Below, piece after piece: positions 7,977-16,155 of a DNA stretch of 45,582 nt. The translations under genes were made by a program, and so were the position numbers. Position 1 is the stretch's first letter. Every line of letters begins with the position of its first letter. Origin of the DNA: Halobacteriales archaeon QS_8_69_73 (GTDB taxonomy: Archaea; Halobacteriota; Halobacteria; Halobacteriales; Haloarculaceae); assembly GCA_003022945.1 (NCBI GenBank), contig PXRZ01000069.1, forward strand, positions 1 to 45,582, given 5' to 3'. The notes under the pieces were generated by a model, which worked only from the letters and a program-made list of their open reading frames with translations, ran no database searches and was not told the origin of the DNA.

Positions 7977-9467
7977 GTGAGCGGGTCTGAGGACCAGTGT
8001 GGATATGTGGAGGACGAAGAAAACCTCCCGGATGGTATCCCACCTATCTCTTGTGGAGAACCAACGTGGGACCATCGAGACCGGTGTCTATGGCATGCAG
8101 AGACCTCTGAGAAACCGATAGATATCCTCGCAAGGCGATGGGAAGAAGCACCAACTCGAATCGATGGTGTATATTTTGAAGATCTTCAACTAAGAGATCG
8201 GTTAGATTTTAGCGATATGACATTGTATGCTGGAAATTTTGAGCAATCTGATTTAACCGAAGCAAATTTTCAAGATGCGCAACTAGACTTTTCCAATTTT
8301 ACAAGCGCTACTCTTCGGTCAGCGAAATTCAATACTGAGCAGACAAGTCTCATCGACGTTCAATTTGAGGACGCTAAATGTGTGGATACACGCTTCCAGC
8401 ATGCGATACTACACAATTCCAAATTTCAGTCTGCGAATCTTAGTTCGGCTAAGTTACAACATTCAGATGCAGCTGACGCCATTTTTGTCAGTTCTAAATT
8501 GCATGATTCGAAACTAATTTGTGCAAATTTTCGTAGCGCTGAATTAGATTTAGCTGAATTACATGATGCCGATTGTGGCAAAGCGGTCTTTGAGAGCGCT
8601 TCATTAAAACAGGCCGATCTCCGTGGAGCATCATTCGTTGATGCTGATCTGTTTGATGCGGACATCCGAGATGCTGAGGTAGATCACGAGACTGAGTTTG
8701 GATCACAAATTTGTAGAGAATTTTCTGCTGATAGGGATGCAGAGTGGGATTGGGTGAAGTCTTGGACCAACCTTCCAGAGGAACTCTGTATTGAACGTGG
8801 ACCAAACTCCGAACCAACCGGTGATTCAGACGGTAATCCAGACGTCGAATATATTGATTCATATGAATCAGATAGGGAGAAGTATATGAATCAACGGAAA
8901 CGTAGACATCAAGTAATCGGAGCGATCAGCCGTCTAATTAATAGAAATCCTTTCATGAGGGATAGTCAACAAAACACAACAGAACTCGAAAAATCTGAAG
9001 GAATTTATTTGGATATAAAACAATTATTTAGAGAAAACCCGGTACCGGAACAGCGACGTCAGTTCAATATCCGAGAAAAAGAAACTAAGCGGAAAATCTC
9101 TTATATAAAAGGCAGTTTCTCTTGGCTTCGGTGGAGTTCACTCCGCTGGAGTATGCAGTACGGTGAAAGCGCTAAACAGGTCATAATAGCCTCTCTTGGG
9201 ATTATTCTATTGTGCAGCTTATTGTACCCGATTTGGGGACTTCGATTTGGTTCTGGCGAAGCGATTCAATACAGTTTGTCTGGTGAGATTTCAGCCGATG
9301 CTATTCTTTCTGTTGTATTTTATAGTCTTCGCAGGTTGATTAGCCCGACAGATGGATCTGTGACCCCCATAGGTCCAAGTGAGTGGATTGCCCTCGGCGA
9401 AACGGCTATCGGTGCACTTCTAATCGCTGTATTAGCATTCGTGTTAGGTCGTAGGGCTACGACTTGA
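7977..9467 (+). CDS. Pentapeptide-repeat protein with C-terminal two-helix membrane domain
   Basis: This 496-residue protein has a short Cys/His-containing N-terminus (CGYVEDEE, CGEPTWDHRDRCLWH, which could bind a metal). About 75-235 is an array of pentapeptide repeats of the A(D/N)Lxx type (SDLTEANFQDAQLDFSNF), expected to form a right-handed quadrilateral beta-helix. A charged linker follows (240-385). The end has two hydrophobic helices (about 400-420 and 470-492) with a loop between, ending VLGRR. The helix-loop-helix layout and the ending resemble haloarchaeal pentapeptide/ion-channel fusions, but the loop (SPTDGSVTPIG) lacks a T-x-G-Y-G selectivity filter. The GTG start is supported by a TATA-like box at 7945-7952. 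A membrane effector role is inference. Confidence 0.8.
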   Translation: MSGSEDQCGYVEDEENLPDGIPPISCGEPTWDHRDRCLWHAETSEKPIDILARRWEEAPTRIDGVYFEDLQLRDRLDFSDMTLYAGNFEQSDLTEANFQDAQLDFSNFTSATLRSAKFNTEQTSLIDVQFEDAKCVDTRFQHAILHNSKFQSANLSSAKLQHSDAADAIFVSSKLHDSKLICANFRSAELDLAELHDADCGKAVFESASLKQADLRGASFVDADLFDADIRDAEVDHETEFGSQICREFSADRDAEWDWVKSWTNLPEELCIERGPNSEPTGDSDGNPDVEYIDSYESDREKYMNQRKRRHQVIGAISRLINRNPFMRDSQQNTTELEKSEGIYLDIKQLFRENPVPEQRRQFNIREKETKRKISYIKGSFSWLRWSSLRWSMQYGESAKQVIIASLGIILLCSLLYPIWGLRFGSGEAIQYSLSGEISADAILSVVFYSLRRLISPTDGSVTPIGPSEWIALGETAIGALLIAVLAFVLGRRATT

Positions 9468-9525
9468 GGGCATCAAATACAAGGTATTATCCTCGCGTTT
9501 TTGAAATTATCGGGACTTTTAGTCA

Positions 9526-10563
9526 CTACGCCAAACACGCTAACCAACCGTCATACTTTGTCAAGGTATTTACGGCGCTGTTCCATTTTTTGCGCTCAGT
9601 ATGGCGGTCGTAGTGTTTATGTAAAGTATCTGATGATACGTTCGCGCGGGCACTTACGACCGGTTCTGGAATATCCGCAGAAAGCCAATTAGTGATTGCT
9701 CCTCGCCTGAGAGCGTGTGGCGATCGTGATGACGGACATTTCGACGCACCGGTTCGAACCCCCGCAGCATCACACTCGCTGATCACTCGATCGTGCGGAC
9801 ATTCGTCTGAGACCATACATGGCGTCGTCACGGAGTAAATGTAATTTTGAATCGTCGTCACGTGGAGTCGCCCCTCCGAAGACGCAAGTAGTGGTTTCCG
9901 TCCATACTCGTCTTCCGCGTCTGGTCGTTGATCAGCCAGCCAGTCATCCAACAGTGCATAAGTCTCATTGTTCAGTGCTATGAATCGTTCTCCGCCCTGT
10001 TTGTTCTTGATCGGCGTGCCTGTCTCCGGACGGTGTTGGACTTCAAGAGACATCTCTTGAGGGTCATAGTCACTCACGTCAAGCGTTCTGACCCCTCCAC
10101 GTCGTAGAAGAGCTCGCCACATCAGTTGGAAACAGAGATGACGTGCTGATGCATACTCGTAGGACGGCAGATAATCCAGAATCCCCTCAGCTACGTCAGC
10201 ATCCACCATCACGTCCTTCGTCTCATCTTCTTCGGACATGCTCGGTGAGACAACTTTGGCGTGGAGGTCGGCTGGCACAGCCTCAATAGACGTACACCAT
10301 CGGATGAACACCCGAAGGGTGTCCATCTGCGTTTTCTCGCTGATGGGCGCAAGGTCACCATCCGCACGCCGCCATAGCCTGAAGCGATGCAGGTCACGGC
10401 CGGATAGCTTGTTCATGTTGGTGATGTCCTGTTCGTCACACTAGCGGGTGAAGTGTCTGAGTCGGGACTTATGCCCGTATTGAGAGCGTTTCGAGAGTTC
10501 GCTCTCTCTGTCTTGGAGATACAATTCGACTGCGCGTTCGGGATTAATCGGTTCTAGCGACAT
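9526..10563 (-). pseudogene. Tyrosine recombinase/integrase 2, in-frame amber stop
   Basis: The reading frame from ATG 10563 runs 345 codons to 9526 with one stop, TAG at 10441-10443 (codon 41), where FTR-x-CDEQDI would be expected to carry Trp. The rest is a normal haloarchaeal integrase: LHRFRLWRRADGD (N-terminal SAM-like domain), a degenerate first-Arg region (LLRRGGVRTLDVSDYD), VQHRPETGTPIKNKQGGERF, the H-x-x-R box SPHALRRG and KHYDRHTERKKW with the nucleophile Tyr. It resembles integrase 1 in several segments. TGG to TAG is a single transition. An internal ATG at 10416 would give a protein lacking part of the arm-binding region. Confidence 0.8.
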
Positions 10564-10729
10564 GGCTTGGACTCGTGTTCCCCGACTCGGGGACACGGGA
10601 GATAATCAATCGGTGATTGCTCCAGATTTGACTCGTCACAACACCGTATATATCAGGAGTGACGCAACCTCAGTGCAGTCAGTGTGTTTTTGACATTACC
10701 TTTTTGCCAATACCACGATACCGGAGAGT
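10564..10729. promoter_or_regulatory. Divergent intergenic region with TATATAT box and hairpin
   Basis: The gap between integrase 2 and the nuclease gene contains a TATATAT sequence at 10647-10653 and a GC hairpin CCCCGA/TCGGGG at about 10580-10594. The AT box is about 80 bases from either start codon, so it is a plausible but not well-placed promoter. Confidence 0.35.
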
Positions 10730-11992
10730 ATGCAAAAAGACGGTATTCGAGATCTATCCGAGATGTTTGCGCTACTGCAGGAAGTACAGGGGACAGGAAC
10801 GAATATTTTCGAGATCCTCGATATCGAAGACCACGAAAAGCGATTGACGCGCTTCCTTGCCTGGTTACTGGACCCGGACGGTTCTCATAATGCCCGTTCG
10901 GCTTTTCTTGATGTGTTCTTGAACTGTTTCGATATCCAAGTCAGCACTCCGGACAATGTGAAGTACCTCGAAGTCTTGAATAGTACGGAACACGGGCAGG
11001 TTGAGATCGACCTCGTCATCGAAACCGATACTCAGATCATTGGAGTTAAAGTCAAGACCACCCACACCGAATCACAGACTAAATTCGAGAAGGAGGCGGT
11101 GGTGCTCAGAGAGCACGCGCAGGAGCGCCAGGAGAAAGCGGCCGAGATGCTGTATCTCCCTCACCTTGGTTCGGAAATGAAGAGCGCCCATTATGCCGAA
11201 CATATTGCCACTTGGCATCAGGTGATTGAGGCCCTGCAGGAATGCCGTGGTGAGTTGGAAGCGGGACATGATATTGCGCTATTCGATGACTTCATCACAA
11301 ACATCAACAAGCACGTTATTCGTCAGCAAGTTTCGTTTTCGAAAGAATCGGAACTATATCTCAAGTACCGGGATTACTTGGAAGACTTCGAGATAGATAT
11401 CAACGCGGACAGCTACCAGAACGATCGAAAAGACATTTACAATCATCTCTGGCAGTGGTTTGAGAAGACCTACGATACCGACCGTTGGGGCGGTCAGCTT
11501 GATCGGTCTAGAAAGTTTAGCAAGAATACAAGATACATCCGTCTCTACAAAAATGATTGGCACCTAACCGAGAATAGCAGTGGACGACCGGCGTTCACGT
11601 TGGAAATCCAGGGAATGGAGAAACGGCTGAGGTGGTACGATGACAATGAGGGCGATGATGCGTACCGGCCACCCGAACCGCATTTCGAAATGACAGTAGC
11701 CCTCAATGACAACACGGAATCACAGAAGCGGCGAGAGGCGTACCGGGAGTATCTTGCAGACGCCGACCGAGAGGCTCTCCGCGACGGTGGGTTTTGGGAC
11801 GTACGCGAACGTCTGAACGAAGTGAATTCTGAAGCACCGTACAATAAGTACCACATGTACTCGAAAATCATCCACATCGACTTTGCAGATCCAAACAAGG
11901 TGGTAACAGAGCTGAAGACTGGTTTGCGAACCTTTGTGGCTTTGGAGGAGTCAATTGATGAATTCAGTAAAGATTGGCGGAATTCTCATTAG
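10730..11992 (+). CDS. PD-(D/E)XK nuclease superfamily protein (PDDEXK_4-like), catalytic Glu replaced
   Basis: This 420-residue protein has the N-terminal layout of PDDEXK_4 proteins: NIFEILDIEDHEKRLTRFLA followed by WLLDPDGSHN, then VEIDLVIETDTQIIGVKVKT. The family normally has D-x(n)-E-x-K at this point; here D is present but the expected Glu is Lys (K-V-K, codon AAA). GAA to AAA is one transition, so the enzyme may be inactive. The C-terminal half carries family-like strands (RYIRLYKNDWHLTENSS, FTLEIQGMEKRLRWYDD) and a helical end. It lies between integrase 2 and the right attachment site and is the last full gene of the element. Confidence 0.75.
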   Translation: MQKDGIRDLSEMFALLQEVQGTGTNIFEILDIEDHEKRLTRFLAWLLDPDGSHNARSAFLDVFLNCFDIQVSTPDNVKYLEVLNSTEHGQVEIDLVIETDTQIIGVKVKTTHTESQTKFEKEAVVLREHAQERQEKAAEMLYLPHLGSEMKSAHYAEHIATWHQVIEALQECRGELEAGHDIALFDDFITNINKHVIRQQVSFSKESELYLKYRDYLEDFEIDINADSYQNDRKDIYNHLWQWFEKTYDTDRWGGQLDRSRKFSKNTRYIRLYKNDWHLTENSSGRPAFTLEIQGMEKRLRWYDDNEGDDAYRPPEPHFEMTVALNDNTESQKRREAYREYLADADREALRDGGFWDVRERLNEVNSEAPYNKYHMYSKIIHIDFADPNKVVTELKTGLRTFVALEESIDEFSKDWRNSH

Positions 11993-12161
11993 TCGTGTTG
12001 CTGTATATCTCTGGCACCAGCACGCTGATCGTACCAGTTTTTGAGAAATTCGACAATGTCCGCGGTGTCTGTACTCTCCTTCGACTCTGATGGGAACCGC
12101 CAGACAGCACGGGGATCAAATGGATTCTTTGAAACGGTGTAACGGATTCCCGGCGAGTCCA
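11989..12161 (-). CDS. Short minus-strand frame ending in the element's right end
   Basis: A minus frame enters the element across the att core (DSPGIRYTVSKNPFDPRAVW) and ends at 11989, giving about 50 residues that look protein-like (ADIVEFLKNWYDQRAGAR). No start codon exists between the core and this segment; the longer open frame to 12318 runs through palindromic non-coding DNA. In a circular form of the element the same frame would continue into 105-258. It may be a truncated gene or a chance open frame. Confidence 0.3.
12148..12161 (+). other. attR core
   Basis: Exact 14-base copy of the tRNA-Ala 3' end (91-104). Sequence to its right is GC-rich and palindromic, unlike the AT-richer element to its left, which supports this as the right boundary of an insert of about 12.06 kb. 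Confidence 0.8.
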
Positions 12162-12400
12162 CTTCCTTCGCTCGCTGCACTCGTTCGTCAGCGGACTCGC
12201 CGACCGTTCCGCGAGCGGAGCGAGCGGAACCTCGGGAGACGAGTAGCGCGAGTCTCCCGGTGTTCGCGAACGCCTTCGGCGTTCGCTCAGTCCCGAGAGA
12301 CGCCGTGGCGTCTCTCAACCCTCGCGCCGTCTCCGACGGCGCTCAGTCCCGACGAGTCCATTTCTGAACGCAGTGAAGAAATGGACGGAGCCATGACGCG
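12162..12400. repeat. Palindrome-rich block with second, imperfect att copy
   Basis: There is no gene. Several inverted repeats follow each other, for example GCGAACGCC/GGCGTTCGC with a 3-base loop, GAGAGACGCC/GGCGTCTCTC, CGGGAGAC/GTCTCCCG and CCATTTC/GAAATGG. At 12347-12360 TCCCGACGAGTCCA repeats the tRNA end with one mismatch, suggesting an older integration scar. The block resembles those at 21.96-22.44 kb and 33.5-34.35 kb. Confidence 0.6.
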
Positions 12401-12461
12401 CGCCACTACCGGCTCGGGTGTGGGAGTGGTCGGAGAAGCTAGAAAATCGGTTCTCGCTGGG

Positions 12462-12712
12462 TCAACGGTGTTCGTCCATCCACCGACACCACTCATCGAA
12501 ATCGTCGGCACCGCATTGTTCTGCAATCGACCGGAGCGTACCGATTTTGATACGTTGTGTAGCGGGACCGTCACAGTCCGAACTTCGCCGGTATCGGGAT
12601 TTCTGTACTTGAGAACGACGTGGCCACCGCGTTGGCGGTCGCGCTCGTAGCCGAAACTCCCCAGCACCTTCGTAACTTCCCGTCCGGAGAAATCCCGGCT
12701 CGGCGTCGTCAC
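12462..12712 (-). pseudogene. hicA: HicA-type toxin (mRNA interferase), frameshifted
   Basis: The first frame gives DFSGREVTKVLGSFGYERDR then QRGGHVVLKYRNPD and TVTVPLHN, the HicA double-stranded-RNA-binding fold with its G-x-H motif. The C-terminus GTLRSIAEQCGADDFDEWCR, typical of HicA, is in another frame. The break is at about 12550-12560; one missing base would restore LHN-(R)IKIGTLRS. The gene starts with GTG 12712, overlapping the end of hicB (GTGA), so toxin follows antitoxin. With the shift, the product would lose the last helix and gain a long unrelated tail. It lies outside the integrative element. Confidence 0.8.
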
Positions 12713-12912
12713 GAGTCAAACCAGGGCGCATCCGGTTCGGGAGCGTCGGAAAGCTCTTCTCGGACCTCTACGGCCAGTTCGACCGCCTCGTCGAGGTTTT
12801 CGAGCGCCTCTCGACGGGTCTCTCCCTGACTGGCGACGGCAGTTTCGACGTCCACAGCCGACCATCCACCGTCATCCTCCTCAACGAGGCGGATTTCGCG
12901 GCCCGTGCTCAT
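12709..12912 (-). CDS. hicB: HicB-type antitoxin
   Basis: This 67-residue protein starts MSTGREIRLVEEDDGGWSAV and has the short HicB fold: a strand, then DVETAVASQGETRREALENL leading into a helix (DEAVELAVEVREEL). It ends DAPEPDAPWFDS, as haloarchaeal HicB proteins commonly do. ATG 12912 is chosen; an upstream ATG at 12939 would add nine unlikely residues. It is translated just before hicA with a GTGA overlap. HicB neutralises HicA and usually represses its own operon. This one lacks an obvious extra DNA-binding domain, as in other small archaeal HicBs. Confidence 0.8.
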   Translation of the reverse strand: MSTGREIRLVEEDDGGWSAVDVETAVASQGETRREALENLDEAVELAVEVREELSDAPEPDAPWFDS

Positions 12913-12949
12913 ACATGTCAGTACGAGTGGCGATGGCATAAGAATCCGG

Positions 12950-13207
12950 TCACGATTCGTCTTCTGTCGAGATGGGTCGCATCGCCAGCCAGAGGCCGCG
13001 AACGGTGTCCGTGGTAGTATCGTAAACTCGTAGACCACATGTTGTTTCCACGAGCAACTCGCCCAGTGCCGACCCTGAGCCGACGGCCGCGTGGCTGGTT
13101 CGTCTTTTCTGGTCATTGCACTCCACGGACGAGCACGGAGTCGCCGACGCCGACCGGGACGACCCGGAGCGTTCGAGCCGCGACCGGGTGCCGCCTGCAA
13201 CAGTCAT
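12950..13207 (-). CDS. Possible small haloarchaeal protein, uncertain
   Basis: The last 45 codons of this minus frame look protein-like (LGELLVETTCGLRVYDTTTD, then RGLWLAMRP). The first 40 are low-quality Arg/Ser-rich sequence, while another frame over 13113-13170 gives RTLRVVPVGVGDSVLVRG. It may be one small gene with a frameshift near 13110. It diverges from nadE, with the starts close together. I do not recognise it. Confidence 0.3.
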   Translation of the reverse strand: MTVAGGTRSRLERSGSSRSASATPCSSVECNDQKRRTSHAAVGSGSALGELLVETTCGLRVYDTTTDTVRGLWLAMRPISTEDES

Positions 13208-13233
13208 AATATCGTGCGGGCGATATGTACGGT

Positions 13234-14815
13234 ATGCAGCGGGACCTGCCGCCCGTCGCGGTCGTCCAACACGACCCGACGGTGGGCGACGTCGCGGGCA
13301 ACCGCGAGGCGATCCTCGAGCGGTTCAACTGGGCCGCCGACGCCGGAGCGACGGTCGTCGTCACGCCGGAACTGGCGCTCCTGGGCTACCCGCCGCGGGA
13401 CCTCCTCCACCGGGAGGCGGTGCTGGACGCCGAACGGGAGGCGCTGTCGGCCCTCCGGCGGGCCACCGCCGACGGGCCGGCGCGCCAAGCGGCTGCTCCC
13501 GACGTACGACGTCTTCGACGAGCACCGCTACTTCTCGTCCGGGGAGTCGCCGACGACGGTCGAAATCGGCGGCGCGACGATCGGGCTCACGGTCTGTGAG
13601 GACGCCTGGTACGACCAGGCGGTGACGGGCCAGCGGCGCCACGCGGCCAACCCGATCGCGCCGTACGAGGGCGTCGACGTGCTCCTGAACCTGTCGGCGA
13701 GCCCGTTCCACGTCGGCAAGCCGGCCGACCGGATCGAGCGGTTCGGCGGCCACGCGGCGGCAATCGACGCGCCGGTGGTGTTCGCCAACCAGGTCGGCGG
13801 CAACGACGACATCCTGTTCGACGGCGTCTCGTTCGTCGTCGACCCCTCGGGCGAGGTCACCGCGATGGGGGCGCTCGGCGAGGCCGACGTCGTCGTCGAG
13901 CGGTGGGACGGCGACGACGCGACGCCGGCGCTCCCGAAGAGGGAGGGGGTCGGGGGGCTCAGGCGGATGCTGGCCGTCGGGGTTCGCGACTACCTCGACA
14001 AGACCGGCTTCGAGGACGTCGTCATCGGGCTGTCGGGCGGAATCGACTCGTCGGTCGCCGCAGCTATCGCCGTCGACGCGGTCGGCCCGAGACACGTCTA
14101 CGGCGTGACGCTGCCGAGTCACGTCACCGCCGAGGCAAACCGCAGCGATGCCGAGCGGGTGGCCCGAGGCCTCGGTATCGAGTTCGGCGAGCGGGACATC
14201 GAGGAGGTCGCCGCCGACTCCGTCGCGGCCATCGACGGGTTGACCGACGGCGACGTCGCCGGGCTCACCCGCGAGAACGTCCAGGCCCGCGCCCGGGGGC
14301 TGCTCCTGATGGGGGTGGCCAACGACCGTGGAGCGCTCGTGTTGACGCCGGACAACAAAAGCGAAGCGGCGGTCGGTTACTGCACGCTGTACGGCGACGC
14401 GGTCGGCGCGCTGGCACCGCTGGGCGACTGCACGAAACGGCGGGTGTACGCCCTCGCCCGCGCGTTCAACGACGACCCGCCGGTCGGCGACGACGCCCCG
14501 ATTCCGCGATCCGTGCTGGAAAAAGAGCCGACGGCGGAGCTGGCCGAGGGCCAGACCGACGCCGACGAGATCCCGCCGTACGAGGTGATCGACCCGGTGG
14601 TGCGGGCGTACGTCGGCGGAAAGCGCCGGGTCGACGAAATCGTCGCGACGACCGGCGCCGACCGCGAGCAGGTCGAGACGGTGATCCGGCGGCTGACCCG
14701 CTCGGAGTTCAAACGCGAGCAGTCGCCGCCGGCGCTCCGCGTCACGACAAAGGCCTTCGACAGCGGGTGGCGCTACCCGATCGCGGCGTCCTACGAGCCG
14801 CTGTTCGGGGAGTGA
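13234..14815 (+). pseudogene. nadE: Glutamine-dependent NAD+ synthetase with internal deletion and frameshift
   Basis: The frame from ATG 13234 encodes VAVVQHDPTVGDVAGNREAI and TPELALLGYPPRDLL (nitrilase-domain Glu). It then shifts at about 13480-13490 into the frame of RAKRLLPTYDVFDEHRYF (Lys) and VCEDAWYD (Cys). The C-terminal synthetase domain is intact: GLSGGIDSSVAAAIAVDAVG (ATP-binding SGGIDS loop), TPDNKSEAAVGYCTLYGD, LGDCTKRRVYALA. At the break about 25-30 residues of the nitrilase domain are missing compared with the usual family sequence, so this is more than a one-base error. The enzyme converts deamido-NAD to NAD using glutamine and is normally essential. A TATA-like AATAT at about 13209 suits a leaderless start at 13234. 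Confidence 0.85.
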
Positions 14816-14914
14816 CGCGGGCCCGGTCATACCGCCCGCGGAGCCGCCGTCCACGGGGCCGCGAACCGACGCGGTCCTACCACTTACCAGCCTGGCCCGC
14901 CAAGGGCACGCAAG

Positions 14915-15325
14915 ATGAGAGAACCCACATTTCGGCCGCCGGAGGCGGTCGACCAGCACTCGGTCGGGTGCGCCGCCTGCGAGGCCGCGCTCCGATCGCC
15001 CAGCAGGGACAGCCTCTCGTTTCTCGTTCTCGGGCGCTTCACCGTCCCGCTGGTCGGCTGCGACGACCACGCGGAGCGGTTCGGCTCGGTCTGCAACCTC
15101 GCGGCCGACGGCGACGTCTCGCTGCTCACCCACCGACCGGCCGGCGGGATCACCTGCCCGGGGTGTCGCCGGGCCCCACAGCGGGTACAGCAGCCGGTCG
15201 TCCCGGTCGGCGACGGGCAGCTGGCGGTGCTGGCCTGTCCGGACCACCGGTCGGAGCTCGTCGGCCAGTTCGGCGCCGGACTACGGGCGCGACATCACCT
15301 CGACGCCTCGCTCGACGCGTTCTGA
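14915..15325 (+). CDS. Conserved haloarchaeal zinc-binding-type protein
   Basis: This 136-residue protein has paired cysteines and histidines spread along its length: QHSVGCAACEAALRSP, VGCDDHAERFGSVCNLA, ITCPGCRRAP and VLACPDHRSELV. Such C-x-x-C and C-x-x-H knuckles suggest one or more structural zinc sites. There is no catalytic motif or membrane segment. ATG 14915 follows a 99-base gap after nadE. Its 3' end overlaps the convergent isomerase gene by about 30 bases. I do not know a function. Confidence 0.6.
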   Translation: MREPTFRPPEAVDQHSVGCAACEAALRSPSRDSLSFLVLGRFTVPLVGCDDHAERFGSVCNLAADGDVSLLTHRPAGGITCPGCRRAPQRVQQPVVPVGDGQLAVLACPDHRSELVGQFGAGLRARHHLDASLDAF

Positions 15326-15888
15326 CGCGCCGATCGGAGCGGCGGGCACGGCCGTCCGGGCGGCACTCGCGCCGTCTCGCCGTCGGGGCGTGAGACCCGG
15401 GACCGTCGGCGGCCGGAAGGGACGTCAGCTGACTCGACGATCTCGAACTCGAACTCCATCGTCTCGCCGGCGAGTTCGGGGTCGAAGTCGATCCGGACGA
15501 CCGCCTCGTCGACGTGGACGATCTCGCCCTGCTGACCGTTCCGTGTCTCGAGATGGGCACCCTCCTCGGGCGTCCGTCCGTCGATCATCCCCCGGATTCG
15601 GTCGGTCTCGTACTTCCGGACATTCTCGTCGGTCCGCTCGGCGTAGGCTCTCTCGGGAATCGTTAGCGTCGTCGTCTCGCCGACCTCGGGGCCGACCGGC
15701 CCCTCCTCCGTCCCCTCGAGGACCCGCCCGGCGCCGACCCCGACGGTCAGCGGGGTGTATTCGCGGTCGGGCTACGTCTCGGCCAACCCCGCCTCCTCGG
15801 CGACGGGCGCCCGGGAGGTGTCGAAGACCGTCCCGTCGGTCAGTCGGCTGGCGTACTTCGGCGTGACGGAGTCGCCGTCGGCGATCAT
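15295..15888 (-). pseudogene. FKBP-type (SlyD-like) peptidyl-prolyl isomerase with in-frame amber stop
   Basis: From ATG 15888 the frame reads DSVTPKYASRLTDGTVFDTS, then RAPVAEEAGLAET, then TAG (about 15772-15774). It continues without shift as PDREYTPLTVGVGAGRVLEG, EVGETTTLTIPERAY, an insert-in-flap segment (NGQQGEIVHVDEAVVRIDFD) and PELAGETMEFEFEIVE. This is a full archaeal FKBP/SlyD. The stop is most likely CAG to TAG. The tail past EIVE is about 40 Arg-rich codons and may reflect loss of the native stop; it overlaps the convergent gene. The intact protein would be a cytosolic proline isomerase/chaperone. Confidence 0.8.
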
Positions 15889-16155
15889 CGTGCGCACTTG
15901 AGGGATGACAGTCGGGGAGGCCGTCCTATCGAGGGGTCGGTCCGGCCGACCTACTGGGGTGAAGACGCGGACGGTCGTCGCCGAGCGGGCGCCTCTCGGC
16001 CGTCGAACTGCCGAGCTTCGGCAGGACGGCGGGCCTCTGTGCGGGTGAGCCCGGCCGTCGGCGTCGACCGGGAATCGTCGGCGATTTCGAAGGGCGAAAA
16101 AACCCACAACCCCTTATTTGTCCGGACCCGAACGTAGTAACGAGATGGCTTCGTC
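15889..16155. promoter_or_regulatory. Divergent intergenic region with TATA-like element
   Basis: No gene is supported in this 267-base gap. CTTATTT at 16113-16119 lies about 40 bases before ATG 16156 and could drive the response regulator with a short leader. Nothing else stands out. Confidence 0.35.

Noticed and set aside
7977-9467. Functional potassium channel.
   Set aside because: The membrane end has the two-helix plan but no T-x-G-Y-G or similar filter, so potassium selectivity is unsupported.
10566-10574. Internal att copy upstream of integrase 2 (CGAGTCCA on the minus strand).
   Set aside because: Only 8 bases match, in the opposite orientation; that is likely by chance.
13361-15247. 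Long minus-strand frame of 628 codons over nadE.
   Set aside because: It is Arg/Val-rich antisense of a clear NAD synthetase and shows no domain; long open antisense frames are expected at this GC content.
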